A stretch of 64,000 bases of DNA from Bradyrhizobium sp. WSM471 (GTDB lineage Bacteria; Pseudomonadota; Alphaproteobacteria; Rhizobiales; Xanthobacteraceae): the NCBI RefSeq assembly GCF_000244915.1, contig NZ_CM001442.1, positions 7,182,012-7,246,011 on the forward strand, given 5' to 3'. Numbering within the stretch: position 1 is the first letter of the stretch; the number at the start of each line of letters is the position of its first letter. Under the pieces are notes generated by a model, which was not told the origin of the DNA, did not search any database, and worked only from the letters and a program-made list of their open reading frames with translations. This document shows, one piece after another, positions 1 through 6,981 of this stretch. Position numbers and translations under genes: made by a program.

Positions 1-269
1 GCGAAGACCGCGACGTGCACACCCCATTCATATTCACATTGGTTCAGCGCGCAGGTGCGGTCGATGACGATCTCGCGCTGGCGCAGCGACAGCGGTCCGG
101 GATCGAGCAGGCCGCCGGCGCGAAACTTGTCCCAGGCGCGGGTATGGCCCGCCATCACCCGGAACAGCAGCAGCGGCGGCGCACCGCGCATGATGCGGTC
201 GAACTGCGCCTGGATTTCCGGGGGATAAGGCGGGGTGAGCGGGGCAATGCGCGATGTGGCTTGGGACAT
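1..269 (-). CDS. Carboxymuconolactone decarboxylase family protein (C-terminal part cut by window edge)
   Basis: The protein starts MSQATSRIAPLTPPYPPE and runs off the window edge after about 89 residues. The segment RQREIVIDRTCALNQCEYEW followed by GVHV is the Cys-x-Tyr-Glu-Trp-x-x-His pattern of a subset of carboxymuconolactone decarboxylase/AhpD-fold proteins. The all-helical fold is used by ring-cleavage lactone decarboxylases and by peroxide-reducing AhpD, so the family alone does not give the substrate. The gene is divergent from the HxlR regulator at 342, and the two share a 72-bp intergenic region with two palindromes, so HxlR control is likely. Without the C-terminus a finer call is not possible. 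Confidence 0.75.
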   Translation of the reverse strand, partial: MSQATSRIAPLTPPYPPEIQAQFDRIMRGAPPLLLFRVMAGHTRAWDKFRAGGLLDPGPLSLRQREIVIDRTCALNQCEYEWGVHVAVF

Positions 270-283
270 TGGCCGCCTCTCTT

Positions 284-322
284 GCTACATTTCTTGTAGC
301 ATCACGCTACACTATGTGTAGC
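284..322. promoter_or_regulatory. Tandem 17-bp palindromes, probable HxlR operator
   Basis: Two copies of GCTACA-N5-TGTAGC lie at 284-300 and 306-322, start to start 22 bp apart (about two helical turns, same DNA face). They fill the gap between the divergent CMD gene (start 269) and the HxlR gene (start 342). HxlR proteins bind as winged-helix dimers, so autoregulation plus control of the CMD gene is the natural reading. No binding data are available here. Confidence 0.7.
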
Positions 323-341
323 GGCGCGCAAGAGGGGGACG

Positions 342-671
342 ATGGCGAAACAGACCAGTTCGAGATCGCGCGGCGTCCGAGGCTCGCGCACCGGGCGACC
401 GATCATGGCGCTGCTCGACATCCTGGGGCGCCGCTGGAGCCTGCGGATCCTCTGGGAGCTGCGCGATGCCCCCCTCACCTCGCGCACATTGCGAACGGCC
501 TGCAACGAGGCCTCGCCCACAGTGCTGCAGGCGCGGCTGGACGATTTGCGCGAGGCCGGGTTCGTGGAGCTCGGCGAAGCCGGCGGTTACGGACTGACGG
601 CGCTCGGGCGGGAATTGTGCGAGACGTTCATGCCGCTGCACCGGTTTGCGGAGAGGTGGAAGAAGAGCTGA
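342..671 (+). CDS. HxlR family winged-helix transcriptional regulator
   Basis: 109 residues, the usual size for this family. Residues about 20-100 carry the HxlR winged helix: IMALLDILGRRWSLRILWEL, then the segment beginning LTSRTLRT, SPTVLQARLDDLREAGFVE (recognition helix), and the wing with YGLTALGREL. The family is known for redox- or electrophile-responsive repressors and activators that control a neighbouring detoxification gene. Here the divergent neighbour is a carboxymuconolactone decarboxylase-like gene and two identical-core palindromes separate them. No conserved N-terminal Cys of the thiol-sensing subgroup is visible; the only Cys residues are in RTACNEAS and in the C-terminal ELCETF. 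The signal is unknown. Confidence 0.9.
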   Translation: MAKQTSSRSRGVRGSRTGRPIMALLDILGRRWSLRILWELRDAPLTSRTLRTACNEASPTVLQARLDDLREAGFVELGEAGGYGLTALGRELCETFMPLHRFAERWKKS

Positions 672-683
672 GACGCCGGTCAT

Positions 684-828
684 CTCCCTCTCCCCGTTCT
701 TACGGGGAGAGGGTTGAGGTGAGGGGCTGCCTCCGCAAATTCAGTGACAGCTGCCTTCGCCGAGACTCCCCCTCACCCGGATTGCATCTTCGATGCAATC
801 CGACCTCTCCCCGCAAGCGGGGCGAGGT
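684..828. repeat. Intergenic palindromic repeat, family A (CTCCCC/GGGGAG type)
   Basis: The segment starts with CTCCCTCTCCCC and a hairpin with GGGGAGAGGG, and ends with CCTCACCCGGATTGCATC, its mirror GATGCAATCCG, and a CTCCCCGCAAGCGGGGCGAG hairpin. A second relative with the same CTCCCC/GGGGAG arms and GGGTGAGGGG core lies at 45607-45750. It is non-coding and typical of short palindromic repeats scattered in Bradyrhizobium genomes. Confidence 0.7.
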
Positions 829-837
829 AAGATAAGA

Positions 838-1284
838 CTACGTCGCCGCCACCGTCAGATTCGCACCGTCCACTTGCACCACCTTCACACGCGTGCCCGC
901 CGGCGTATCGGGACCTGCGACGCGCCAGACGGTGTCGCCGATGCGCATGGTGCCGTTGCCGTCGACGATCGGCTTCTCCAGCGTGAACTCGCGGCCGAGC
1001 AGCGCATCCGCACGCTTGTTGAGGAAGGGGCTGGCGGCAATTGCATCCGGCTTCGGCCGGGCGAGGCGGCGCCATACCGGCACGGCGGCGGCGGCGAAGA
1101 TCGCGAACATCACGAGCTGAATCTGCCAGGATGTCGCGACTCCGAACGAGATCAGCCCGACCAGCAGCGCGGCGAGTCCGAGCCAGAACAGGAACACGCC
1201 CGGCGCCAGCACCTCCAACGCCATCAGGATGAAGCCGAAGATCAGCCAGTTCCAGGTGCCGAGCGATACGAACATGTCGGTCAT
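838..1284 (-). CDS. NfeD-like membrane protein with C-terminal OB fold
   Basis: 148 residues from ATG at 1284, chosen because AAAGAGGT sits just upstream and the longer frame has no plausible N-terminus. Residues about 8-80 are hydrophobic (WLIFGFILMALEVLAPGVFL and following helices, ending in AIFAAAAVPVWRRL). After that comes a soluble beta-rich domain (LLGREFTLEKPIVDG, MRIGDTVWRVAGPD, VKVVQVDG), the OB fold of the short NfeD/YuaF class. NfeD proteins pair with SPFH/stomatin proteins, and the gene upstream in the same orientation (1355-2356) is exactly such a protein. A role in membrane microdomain organisation or membrane protein quality control is inferred from the family. Confidence 0.85.
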   Translation of the reverse strand: MTDMFVSLGTWNWLIFGFILMALEVLAPGVFLFWLGLAALLVGLISFGVATSWQIQLVMFAIFAAAAVPVWRRLARPKPDAIAASPFLNKRADALLGREFTLEKPIVDGNGTMRIGDTVWRVAGPDTPAGTRVKVVQVDGANLTVAAT

Positions 1285-1354
1285 GACACGACCTCTTTGA
1301 AATGACGCATGCCCTTGTCGGAAAACCGGTGTCCACTTTTCCGGGGCATGCGCT

Positions 1355-2356
1355 TTACCCCTGCCGCGGAGGCACCGCCGGCGGCGTGCTCCCAGTCGTC
1401 GGCACCGAACCGCGACGAGCGGCGGCAGCCGCGGATGCAGCACTCTCGCCGAACGTGGCTTTCGCGATCTCGCCGATGCCGGCAAGCGAGCCGAGCATGC
1501 TGGTGGCCTCGATCGGCAGCATGATGATCTTCTGGTTCGGCGAGTCCGCGAACTGCCCGAACGCCTTGATATATTTGTCGGCGATGAAATAGTTCAGCGC
1601 CGCGACGTCGCCCTTGGCAATGGCTTCACTGACCATCTGCGTCGCCTTGGCCTCGGCTTCCGCCGACCGCTCGCGTGCTTCGGCGTCGCGGAAGGCGGCC
1701 TCGCGGCGACCTTCCGCCTGGAGGATCTGGCCCTGCTTGGCACCCTCGGCGCGCAGGATCTCGGACTGGCGTGCACCTTCAGCTTGAAGGATGTCGGCGC
1801 GTTTGACGCGCTCGGCCTTCATCTGTCGGCCCATCGCTTCGACGAGGTCTGCCGGCGGCACGATGTCCTTGATCTCGATACGATTGACCTTGAGGCCCCA
1901 GGGTGAGACGGCGGCATCGACCACACGCAGCAGCCGCTCGTTGATTTCGTCCCGGTGCGACAACACCTGGTCGAGATCCATCGAGCCCATCACCGAACGG
2001 ATGTTGGTCATGGTCAGCACGGTGACGGCCTGGGTCAGGTTGGAGACCTCGTAGCTCGCCTTGGCGGCGTCGAACACCTGAAAGAAGGCGACGCCGTCGA
2101 CCGTCACGGTGGCGTTGTCCTTGGTGATCACCTCCTGCTCGGGAATGTCGATCACCTGCTCCATCATGTTGATCTTGCGCCCGACGCGATCGAAATAGGG
2201 CACGATCAGATTGAGCCCCGGGCTCAGCGTCTGGGTGTATTTGCCGAACCGCTCGATGGTCCAGTCATAGCCCTGCGGCACCGTTTTTACGCCGGCCACC
2301 AACGTGACGATGACGAGCAAAACCAGCACAATCGCGAAAATGTCGAAACCGCTCAT
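1355..2356 (-). CDS. SPFH domain (stomatin/prohibitin, QmcA-like) membrane protein
   Basis: 333 residues. An N-terminal membrane anchor (FAIVLVLLVIVTLVAGV, about 6-23) is followed by the SPFH domain: VPQGYDWTIERFGKYTQTL, PGLNLIVPYFDRVG, VITKDNATVTVDGVAFF, and IEIKDIVPPADLVEAMGRQM near residues 160-180. A long Ala/Glu/Arg coiled coil (about 185-250: RVKRADILQAEGARQSEIL and similar heptads) and a C-terminal LPIEATSMLGSLAGIGEI segment complete the stomatin pattern. The Pro/Ala-rich tail is probably disordered. The protein likely forms oligomeric rings on the inner membrane with the NfeD partner encoded 70 bp downstream. It resembles E. coli QmcA in overall architecture. Confidence 0.92.
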   Translation of the reverse strand: MSGFDIFAIVLVLLVIVTLVAGVKTVPQGYDWTIERFGKYTQTLSPGLNLIVPYFDRVGRKINMMEQVIDIPEQEVITKDNATVTVDGVAFFQVFDAAKASYEVSNLTQAVTVLTMTNIRSVMGSMDLDQVLSHRDEINERLLRVVDAAVSPWGLKVNRIEIKDIVPPADLVEAMGRQMKAERVKRADILQAEGARQSEILRAEGAKQGQILQAEGRREAAFRDAEARERSAEAEAKATQMVSEAIAKGDVAALNYFIADKYIKAFGQFADSPNQKIIMLPIEATSMLGSLAGIGEIAKATFGESAASAAAAARRGSVPTTGSTPPAVPPRQG

Positions 2357-2434
2357 ATTTCCTCCAAGGCGGGAAAGATTGTCGGGAAAAGGCCCTTTTC
2401 CGCGCTGTCATTGGTCGGGATCACGACCCCAGGG

Positions 2435-2472
2435 GTTCAGTAAAGCGTTCAGTAAAGGATTCAGTGTTCAGC
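2435..2472. repeat. Short degenerate tandem repeat (GTTCAGTAAAG unit)
   Basis: Two 12-bp units (GTTCAGTAAAGC, GTTCAGTAAAGG) are followed by degenerate ATTCAGTG and TTCAGC. They sit 80 bp upstream of the SPFH gene start in an otherwise featureless 274-bp gap (2357-2630). This may be slippage expansion or a cluster of regulator half-sites. Nothing else was found in the gap. Confidence 0.45.
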
Positions 2473-2630
2473 GGTCGTGGATGATTTCGGCATCGGCAGG
2501 ATTCTACACAAGACGCCGGGAGAGGGAATGGTCGCGATTATGTATTTGCGAGGCGCTCTTGAAAGCGTGCTGGCGCAGACCTAGCGACGAAATTAACGAA
2601 TCCGGCCATGCCGGCGGTCGCAGCCAAATC

Positions 2631-3605
2631 CTACTCGATGACTTCGTTCGCGGTTGCGAGCAGGCTTGGCGAAAGCGTGACGCCGAGCGCCCTGGCCGTC
2701 TTCAAGTTGATCGCCAGCTCGAACGTGGTTGGATTTTGGACCGGCAGGTCGGCCGCCCGCGCCCCCTTCAGGATGCGATCGATATAGGAGGCGGCGCGGC
2801 GGAGCTGCTCGGCGCTGTCGGTGCTGTAGGACATCAAGCCACCCTCGTCGACGAAGGTGCGGCTCCAGAACACCGCCGGCACGCGCGCTTCATTGATGGC
2901 CGCCAGCAGAAGCGCACGGTTGGACATGGTGAAGAAGTCCGGCAGCACCAGCAGGCCGCCATCCTTCCGCGAAGCCAGGGCGACGATCGAGGCCGTGTCA
3001 TGGACCGGCGTGGACTCCACCGTCACATCGAGCGCGCGCCCAGCGTCCTCGATCGTACCCAGCATCAGGGGCGCGAACGGCGCGGTGGCGGGATTGTAGA
3101 CCACGAACACACGGGACGGTTTTGGCGTGACCTGCGTCAGCATCTCCAGCCATTTGCCAGCCAGCGGGCCGTCGTAATCGGTGAAGCCGGTAACATTGCC
3201 GCCGGGATGGGCGAGATTCTGGACAAAGCCCTGGCTGACGGGATCGGTGACGACGGCGAAAACGATCGGGATCGTCGCCGTGCGCCGGCGCAGCTCCTCG
3301 ACCGAGGGCGTGCCGACCGCAAGCAGGATGTCGGGCTTGAGCGCCACGAGTTCGTCGGCGAATTGCGCGATCCGTGCGCGGTCGCCGCCGCCGTTGCGCC
3401 AATCAATCTTGAGGTTGTCGCGCTCCTTCCAGCCATGGCCGGCAAGCGCCTGGACCAGGACTGCGCTACGCGTCTGCCCGATCGCATCGTCGGCCGCAGT
3501 GACCGAGAGCACGCCGAGCCGGCGCGTCGCATTCGTTTGCGCCAGCACCGAGGCCGGCAGCGCCGCGGTCACCCCAAGAAGCGCCAGAACCTCGCGGCGG
3601 TTCAT
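2631..3605 (-). CDS. ABC transporter substrate-binding protein (TrpX/ABC_sub_bind family)
   Basis: 324 residues with a short N-terminal export signal (RREVLALLGVTAALPASVLAQ, twin-Arg-like but only RR). The mature part has the two-lobe architecture of the periplasmic ABC_sub_bind family: LGVLSVTAADD, LKPDILLAVGTPSVEELRR, IPIVFAVVTDPVSQGFVQ, HPGGNVTGFT, and later RVPAVFWSRTFVDEGGLMSY and FELAINLKTARALGV. The HPGGNVTG motif is a hallmark of this family, whose members often bind aromatic amino acids or remain unassigned. No permease or ATPase gene lies beside it, so it is an orphan receptor. Its stop lies 25 bp from the next gene. The ligand cannot be read from the sequence. Confidence 0.88.
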   Translation of the reverse strand: MNRREVLALLGVTAALPASVLAQTNATRRLGVLSVTAADDAIGQTRSAVLVQALAGHGWKERDNLKIDWRNGGGDRARIAQFADELVALKPDILLAVGTPSVEELRRRTATIPIVFAVVTDPVSQGFVQNLAHPGGNVTGFTDYDGPLAGKWLEMLTQVTPKPSRVFVVYNPATAPFAPLMLGTIEDAGRALDVTVESTPVHDTASIVALASRKDGGLLVLPDFFTMSNRALLLAAINEARVPAVFWSRTFVDEGGLMSYSTDSAEQLRRAASYIDRILKGARAADLPVQNPTTFELAINLKTARALGVTLSPSLLATANEVIE

Positions 3606-3630
3606 GGGGCGCTCCTCGGATCCAGGCTCA

Positions 3631-4668
3631 CTAGATCCAGCCCTGGAGCTCGCGTAGCACCAGCGTTCGGATCACGTTCATGCCTGGGTCGCTGTCGTTG
3701 AGGCAGGGGATCGCGGAAAACTGCTCGCCGCCATTGTGCTCGAAGATCTCGGCATTCTCCTGCGCGATCTCCTCCAGCGTCTCGAGGCAGTCGGCGGAAA
3801 AACCCGGCGTGATCACCGCGATACGGCGCACGCCCTCTTTCGCCAGACGCTCCATGGTCTTGTCGGTGTAGGGCTGCAGCCACTCGTCGAATCCGAAGCG
3901 CGACTGAAAGGTCAGCAGCAGCTTTGTCGCGTCCATCCCGAGCCGGCGGCGCAGCGCCTCGGTGGTCGCGACGCATTGGCCCTGATAGGGATCGCCCTTG
4001 TCGACATAGGCCTTCGGCATGCCGTGGAAGGAGGCGACGATCAGCTCCGGCTTGAACGGCAGGCTCGCCAGATGCGTCTCGATCGAGGTGGCGAGCGCCT
4101 CGATATAGGCTTCGTCCTCGTAATAAGGCGGCGTCACCCGCAGCGTCGGCTGCGCGCGCAGCTGGGCAAGCACGCGAAACACCTCGTCGCAGACGGTGGC
4201 CGATGTCGCAGCGGAATATTGCGGATAGAGAGGCACGGCTAGGATGCGATCGCAGCCCTTCGCAATCAGTGCATCGATGCCCGACTTGATCGAAGGATTA
4301 CCGTAGCGCATCGCCCACTCTACCATGATCTGGTCGCGGTCCGACAGCATGGCTCCGAGCTTGTCGCTCTGCGAGCGCGTGATGGTCTTGAGCGGCGACT
4401 CGTTCTTCTCGGTGTTCCAGATCTTGAGATAGTCGCGCGCCTTGGCGCGGGGGCGGGTGCGCAGGATGATGCCGTTCAGCACCACCTTCCAGATCAAGCC
4501 CTGATCCTCGATGACACGGGCGTCCGAGAGGAACTCCTTCAGATAGACCCGCACGCCGCGCGCGTCGGCGGTATCGGGCGTGCCGAGATTGACCAGGAGT
4601 ACGCCGACCCCCGAGGGGGCCGGCTGCGTCGCCGGCATCGCGGTCTGGCTGGGGGCGATTGTCATCAT
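3631..4668 (-). CDS. hemH: Ferrochelatase
   Basis: 345 residues, normal for proteobacterial ferrochelatase. It inserts Fe2+ into protoporphyrin IX in the last step of haem synthesis and is membrane-associated. Visible signatures are GVLLVNLGTPDTADARGV near residue 23, the segment MRYGNPSIKSGIDAL, ILAVPLYPQYSAATSATVCD (active-site loop), LIVASFHGMPKAYVDKGDP with the catalytic His in SFHGMP, LLTFQSRFGFDEWLQPYTD, and VITPGFSADCLETLEEIAQE, which carries the conserved acidic helix. Two Met codons are adjacent at 4668 and 4665; the longer frame back to 4749 lacks family similarity. The MAPEG gene is divergent, 79 bp away. There is no obvious Fur or Irr box in the short upstream region. Confidence 0.96.
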   Translation of the reverse strand: MMTIAPSQTAMPATQPAPSGVGVLLVNLGTPDTADARGVRVYLKEFLSDARVIEDQGLIWKVVLNGIILRTRPRAKARDYLKIWNTEKNESPLKTITRSQSDKLGAMLSDRDQIMVEWAMRYGNPSIKSGIDALIAKGCDRILAVPLYPQYSAATSATVCDEVFRVLAQLRAQPTLRVTPPYYEDEAYIEALATSIETHLASLPFKPELIVASFHGMPKAYVDKGDPYQGQCVATTEALRRRLGMDATKLLLTFQSRFGFDEWLQPYTDKTMERLAKEGVRRIAVITPGFSADCLETLEEIAQENAEIFEHNGGEQFSAIPCLNDSDPGMNVIRTLVLRELQGWI

Positions 4669-4747
4669 GATCCGTTGCGTCGCGCGTTGTTCCGAACTTG
4701 TCAAGATTGGGCCGGTTTCGCTAGGGTCAGTGCACAGGGGGAGAACC

Positions 4748-5146
4748 ATGACGCTGGCGGAATGGTGCGTTTTCGGGGCGCTGTTGCTCTATCTCTTAAC
4801 GATCGTCTCGATCAAATGGATCAGATTTCGTGGCTTCGACAATTCGCGGCCGCGCGATCCAGCGTTCTTCGAGGACGCCATCGCGCAGCGCGCGCTCGGC
4901 GCGCACCAGAACGGCATCGAGACCTTTCCGTTCTTCGCCTTCGCGGTGTTGCTGGCCGAATACAGGGAGTCGCCGCAGCGCCTGATCGACGAGCTCGCGG
5001 CGCTGTTCCTGATCGTACGGATCGCCTATGTGCTGACCTATCTCGGCAACCGCCCGACGCTGCGCTCCATTCTCTGGAGTATCGGCTTTGCAATCAATCT
5101 CGGGATCTTCTTCATGCCGGCCTTGAAGCAGTTCTTGCCGGTGTGA
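4748..5146 (+). CDS. MAPEG family integral membrane protein
   Basis: 132 residues with four predicted membrane helices: EWCVFGALLLYLLTIVSIKW, FPFFAFAVLLAEY, LAALFLIVRIAYVLTYLG and ILWSIGFAINLGIFFMPAL. RALGAHQNGIETFPFFAFAV is the typical R-x(3)-A-x-N-x-x-E-x-x-P-x-F loop of bacterial MAPEG proteins. The family includes glutathione-dependent and eicosanoid enzymes, but bacterial members of this short type are mostly uncharacterised. The ATG at 4748 was chosen over an upstream Met because GGGGGAGAACC immediately precedes it. The gene stands alone between hemH (divergent) and a palindromic repeat. Confidence 0.85.
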   Translation: MTLAEWCVFGALLLYLLTIVSIKWIRFRGFDNSRPRDPAFFEDAIAQRALGAHQNGIETFPFFAFAVLLAEYRESPQRLIDELAALFLIVRIAYVLTYLGNRPTLRSILWSIGFAINLGIFFMPALKQFLPV

Positions 5147-5156
5147 GCTTGAGATC

Positions 5157-5239
5157 GTAGCCCGGATGGAGCGAAGCGTAATCCGGGATTCCTCCACGGC
5201 GGCACTGTCCCGGATTGCGCTTCGCTCCATCCGGGCTAC
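5157..5239. repeat. Long imperfect inverted repeat, family B (GTAGCCCGGATGGAGCGAAG)
   Basis: Arms of about 32 nt (GTAGCCCGGATGGAGCGAAG onward, and CGCTTCGCTCCATCCGGGCT at the far end) flank a 19-nt spacer. The element sits between convergent genes (MAPEG stop 5146, NicO stop 5252), so its transcript would fold into a strong hairpin that could end both messages. It is typical of the extragenic palindromes of Bradyrhizobium. Confidence 0.8.
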
Positions 5240-5251
5240 AACACCTGCCGC

Positions 5252-6352
5252 TCAAAAACACGTCGTCCGTTCGGCCGCGATGTAACCCAACAACAGGCCT
5301 GCACCGAACAGCAGCACGAGGCCGGCGGCGGCGAATTCGATGCCGCGCATGAACAGTGCGCCGTTGCCGTCGCGTCCGGCGCTCAGGCGGGCGGCGATGT
5401 CCTTGGCGGAGACGGCGACCACGGCAATGGCTGCGACCGTGATCGCGGTGCCGAGCCCCATCAGCAAGGTCGAGGCGATGCCGGCCCAGAACAGGCCTTG
5501 GGCCAGCGCGAACACCAGCACCAGGATCGCGCCTGAACAGGGGCGAATGCCGACGGTCAGGATCGCGGCAAAGCCGCGTCCCCAGCCTCCGGGGCCGGCG
5601 AGCTCGCTGGGCGTGGGCCCGTGGGAATGGCCGCAATGCTCGTCATGGACGTGGTCATCTTCGTGGTGATGATGGGCATGATCGTGACCATGATGATCGT
5701 GCGCATCGTGGTGGTGGTCACCGTGATCATGATGGTCATGCGGCACGCCCGCGATCGCCGGCACCGGCTGAACCGCCTGCAGCGCACGGATGAAGGTGCC
5801 GCCCTTGACCCAGACCAGCCGCAGGCCGAACAGTGCGATGAGCGCGTAGCTTGCGATCTCGATCGCGCCTTCCGCCTTGCACATGGTCTTGGCGGTCGCA
5901 TTCAGCACCCAGGCCGAGATACCGACGATCAGGATCGCCACCAGCGACTGCATCAGCGCGGAGGCAAACGACAGCACGATGCCGCGCCGCGCGGTCTCGC
6001 GATTGGCGACGAGATAGGAGGCGATCACCGCCTTGCCGTGACCGGGGCCGGCCGCGTGGAAGATGCCATAGGCGAACGAGATGAAGAGCAGCGTCCACAC
6101 CGCCGAGCCGTCGGACTTGGCGGCGCGGATCGTCGCCGACATCTGGCGATAGAATTCCGACTGTTTTGCCAAGAGCCAGCCGATGAGGCCACTGGCCTCA
6201 GGCTGAGCGGCTTGTGGCGAACGCGGCGCGCCGAACGGATTTTGCGCGAGGAGATCGTGGAGCGCCGCGTCGGCCACGGCCACGACGAGAAGAACGCCGG
6301 CGCAGACGGCGAGCCCGCGCCCGAGAGGCGTGAGTTGCGGCTTCAAGGGCAA
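5252..6352 (-). CDS. NicO/RcnA-type nickel-cobalt exporter with His-rich cytoplasmic loop
   Basis: 366 residues, polytopic. After an N-terminal membrane segment (about 12-30) come AVWTLLFISFAYGIFHAAGPGHGKAVIASYL, the HAAGPGHGK signature of the NicO family, and several further helices. At about 205-245 there is a His/Asp repeat region (HDHHDHGDHHHDAHDHHGHD and continuing), followed by GWGRGFAAILTVGIRPCSGAILVLVFAL, the second signature. Proteins of this family export Ni2+ and Co2+, and the His-rich loop is thought to bind metal. The start overlaps the 3' end of the DUF1007 gene by 10 bp. That M3 peptidase-DUF1007-NicO order indicates one coupled transcript. DUF1007 proteins commonly accompany NicO permeases. 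Confidence 0.9.
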   Translation of the reverse strand: MPLKPQLTPLGRGLAVCAGVLLVVAVADAALHDLLAQNPFGAPRSPQAAQPEASGLIGWLLAKQSEFYRQMSATIRAAKSDGSAVWTLLFISFAYGIFHAAGPGHGKAVIASYLVANRETARRGIVLSFASALMQSLVAILIVGISAWVLNATAKTMCKAEGAIEIASYALIALFGLRLVWVKGGTFIRALQAVQPVPAIAGVPHDHHDHGDHHHDAHDHHGHDHAHHHHEDDHVHDEHCGHSHGPTPSELAGPGGWGRGFAAILTVGIRPCSGAILVLVFALAQGLFWAGIASTLLMGLGTAITVAAIAVVAVSAKDIAARLSAGRDGNGALFMRGIEFAAAGLVLLFGAGLLLGYIAAERTTCF

Positions 6353-6981
6353 TCCACCGTGATCTTGTTGGCGAACATCATGCCGAAATTGGTATTCTCG
6401 CCGTTCATGAAAGTCTGCTCGTTGAGCTTCTGGGCACTCGCGGTGCCGTCGCTCGGCCGGTCAAGTTTCATCTGGCAGCCGGCGGGCGCGCCAACCAGCT
6501 TGACCGGATTGTCCTTGGCCATCTGGAAGTCGATGAAGAAGGAGCGGTCGAACACTTCGAGCACCAATTGCCTGGGCTTGACCGGGTTCTTCAGCGGCAG
6601 CGTGAAGTGCAGGGTCAGCACGGTATCCTTGTAGTCGAGGAAGTAGTCGACCGGCTCCTGGAATCGCTCCTTCTTGCCGTCGGCCCGCGCGAAGGTGAAG
6701 TAGGCGTATTCCTTCAGCGACTCGACGTTGGTCTGCGCCAGCGGCCCCAGCTCCTCGCGAGTATAGGCACCCTTGGTCTTGCTCTCGAGCCCCTGCACTG
6801 CATAGGCCGAGAACATGTCGTCGAAAGTCCAGGCGTGGCGCACGCCGGTGATGGTGCCGTCGGGGGCGTAGAGCAGCTCGCTGGTCGCGGTGATCCAGAC
6901 ATGCGGATGCGCCCGCGCCTCGCCTGCCGCGAGCGACAGGGCGACGGCGAGCAGCAGCCCCAGCAGGGTCCGCATGCCCAT
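6343..6981 (-). CDS. DUF1007 family periplasmic protein, partner of the metal exporter
   Basis: 212 residues with a clear signal peptide (RTLLGLLLAVALSLAAGEARA, cleavage before HPHVWI). The mature protein starts with the family hallmark HPHVWITATSELLYAPDG and continues with ITGVRHAWTFDDMFSAYAVQ and DGKKERFQEPVDYFLDYKD. DUF1007 proteins are periplasmic and are found next to or fused to NicO-type permeases; a role as a metal-binding accessory subunit is inferred, and the mature N-terminal His-Pro-His would suit metal binding. The ATG at 6981 overlaps the TGA of the peptidase gene as TGATG, and its end overlaps the exporter start by 10 bp, so the three genes are translationally coupled. Confidence 0.9.
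   Translation of the reverse strand: MGMRTLLGLLLAVALSLAAGEARAHPHVWITATSELLYAPDGTITGVRHAWTFDDMFSAYAVQGLESKTKGAYTREELGPLAQTNVESLKEYAYFTFARADGKKERFQEPVDYFLDYKDTVLTLHFTLPLKNPVKPRQLVLEVFDRSFFIDFQMAKDNPVKLVGAPAGCQMKLDRPSDGTASAQKLNEQTFMNGENTNFGMMFANKITVDCP

Noticed and set aside
2304..3701. Long plus-strand frame (about 465 codons) over the substrate-binding protein gene
   Set aside because: Antisense to a clear ABC_sub_bind protein with signal peptide and HPGGNVTG motif.
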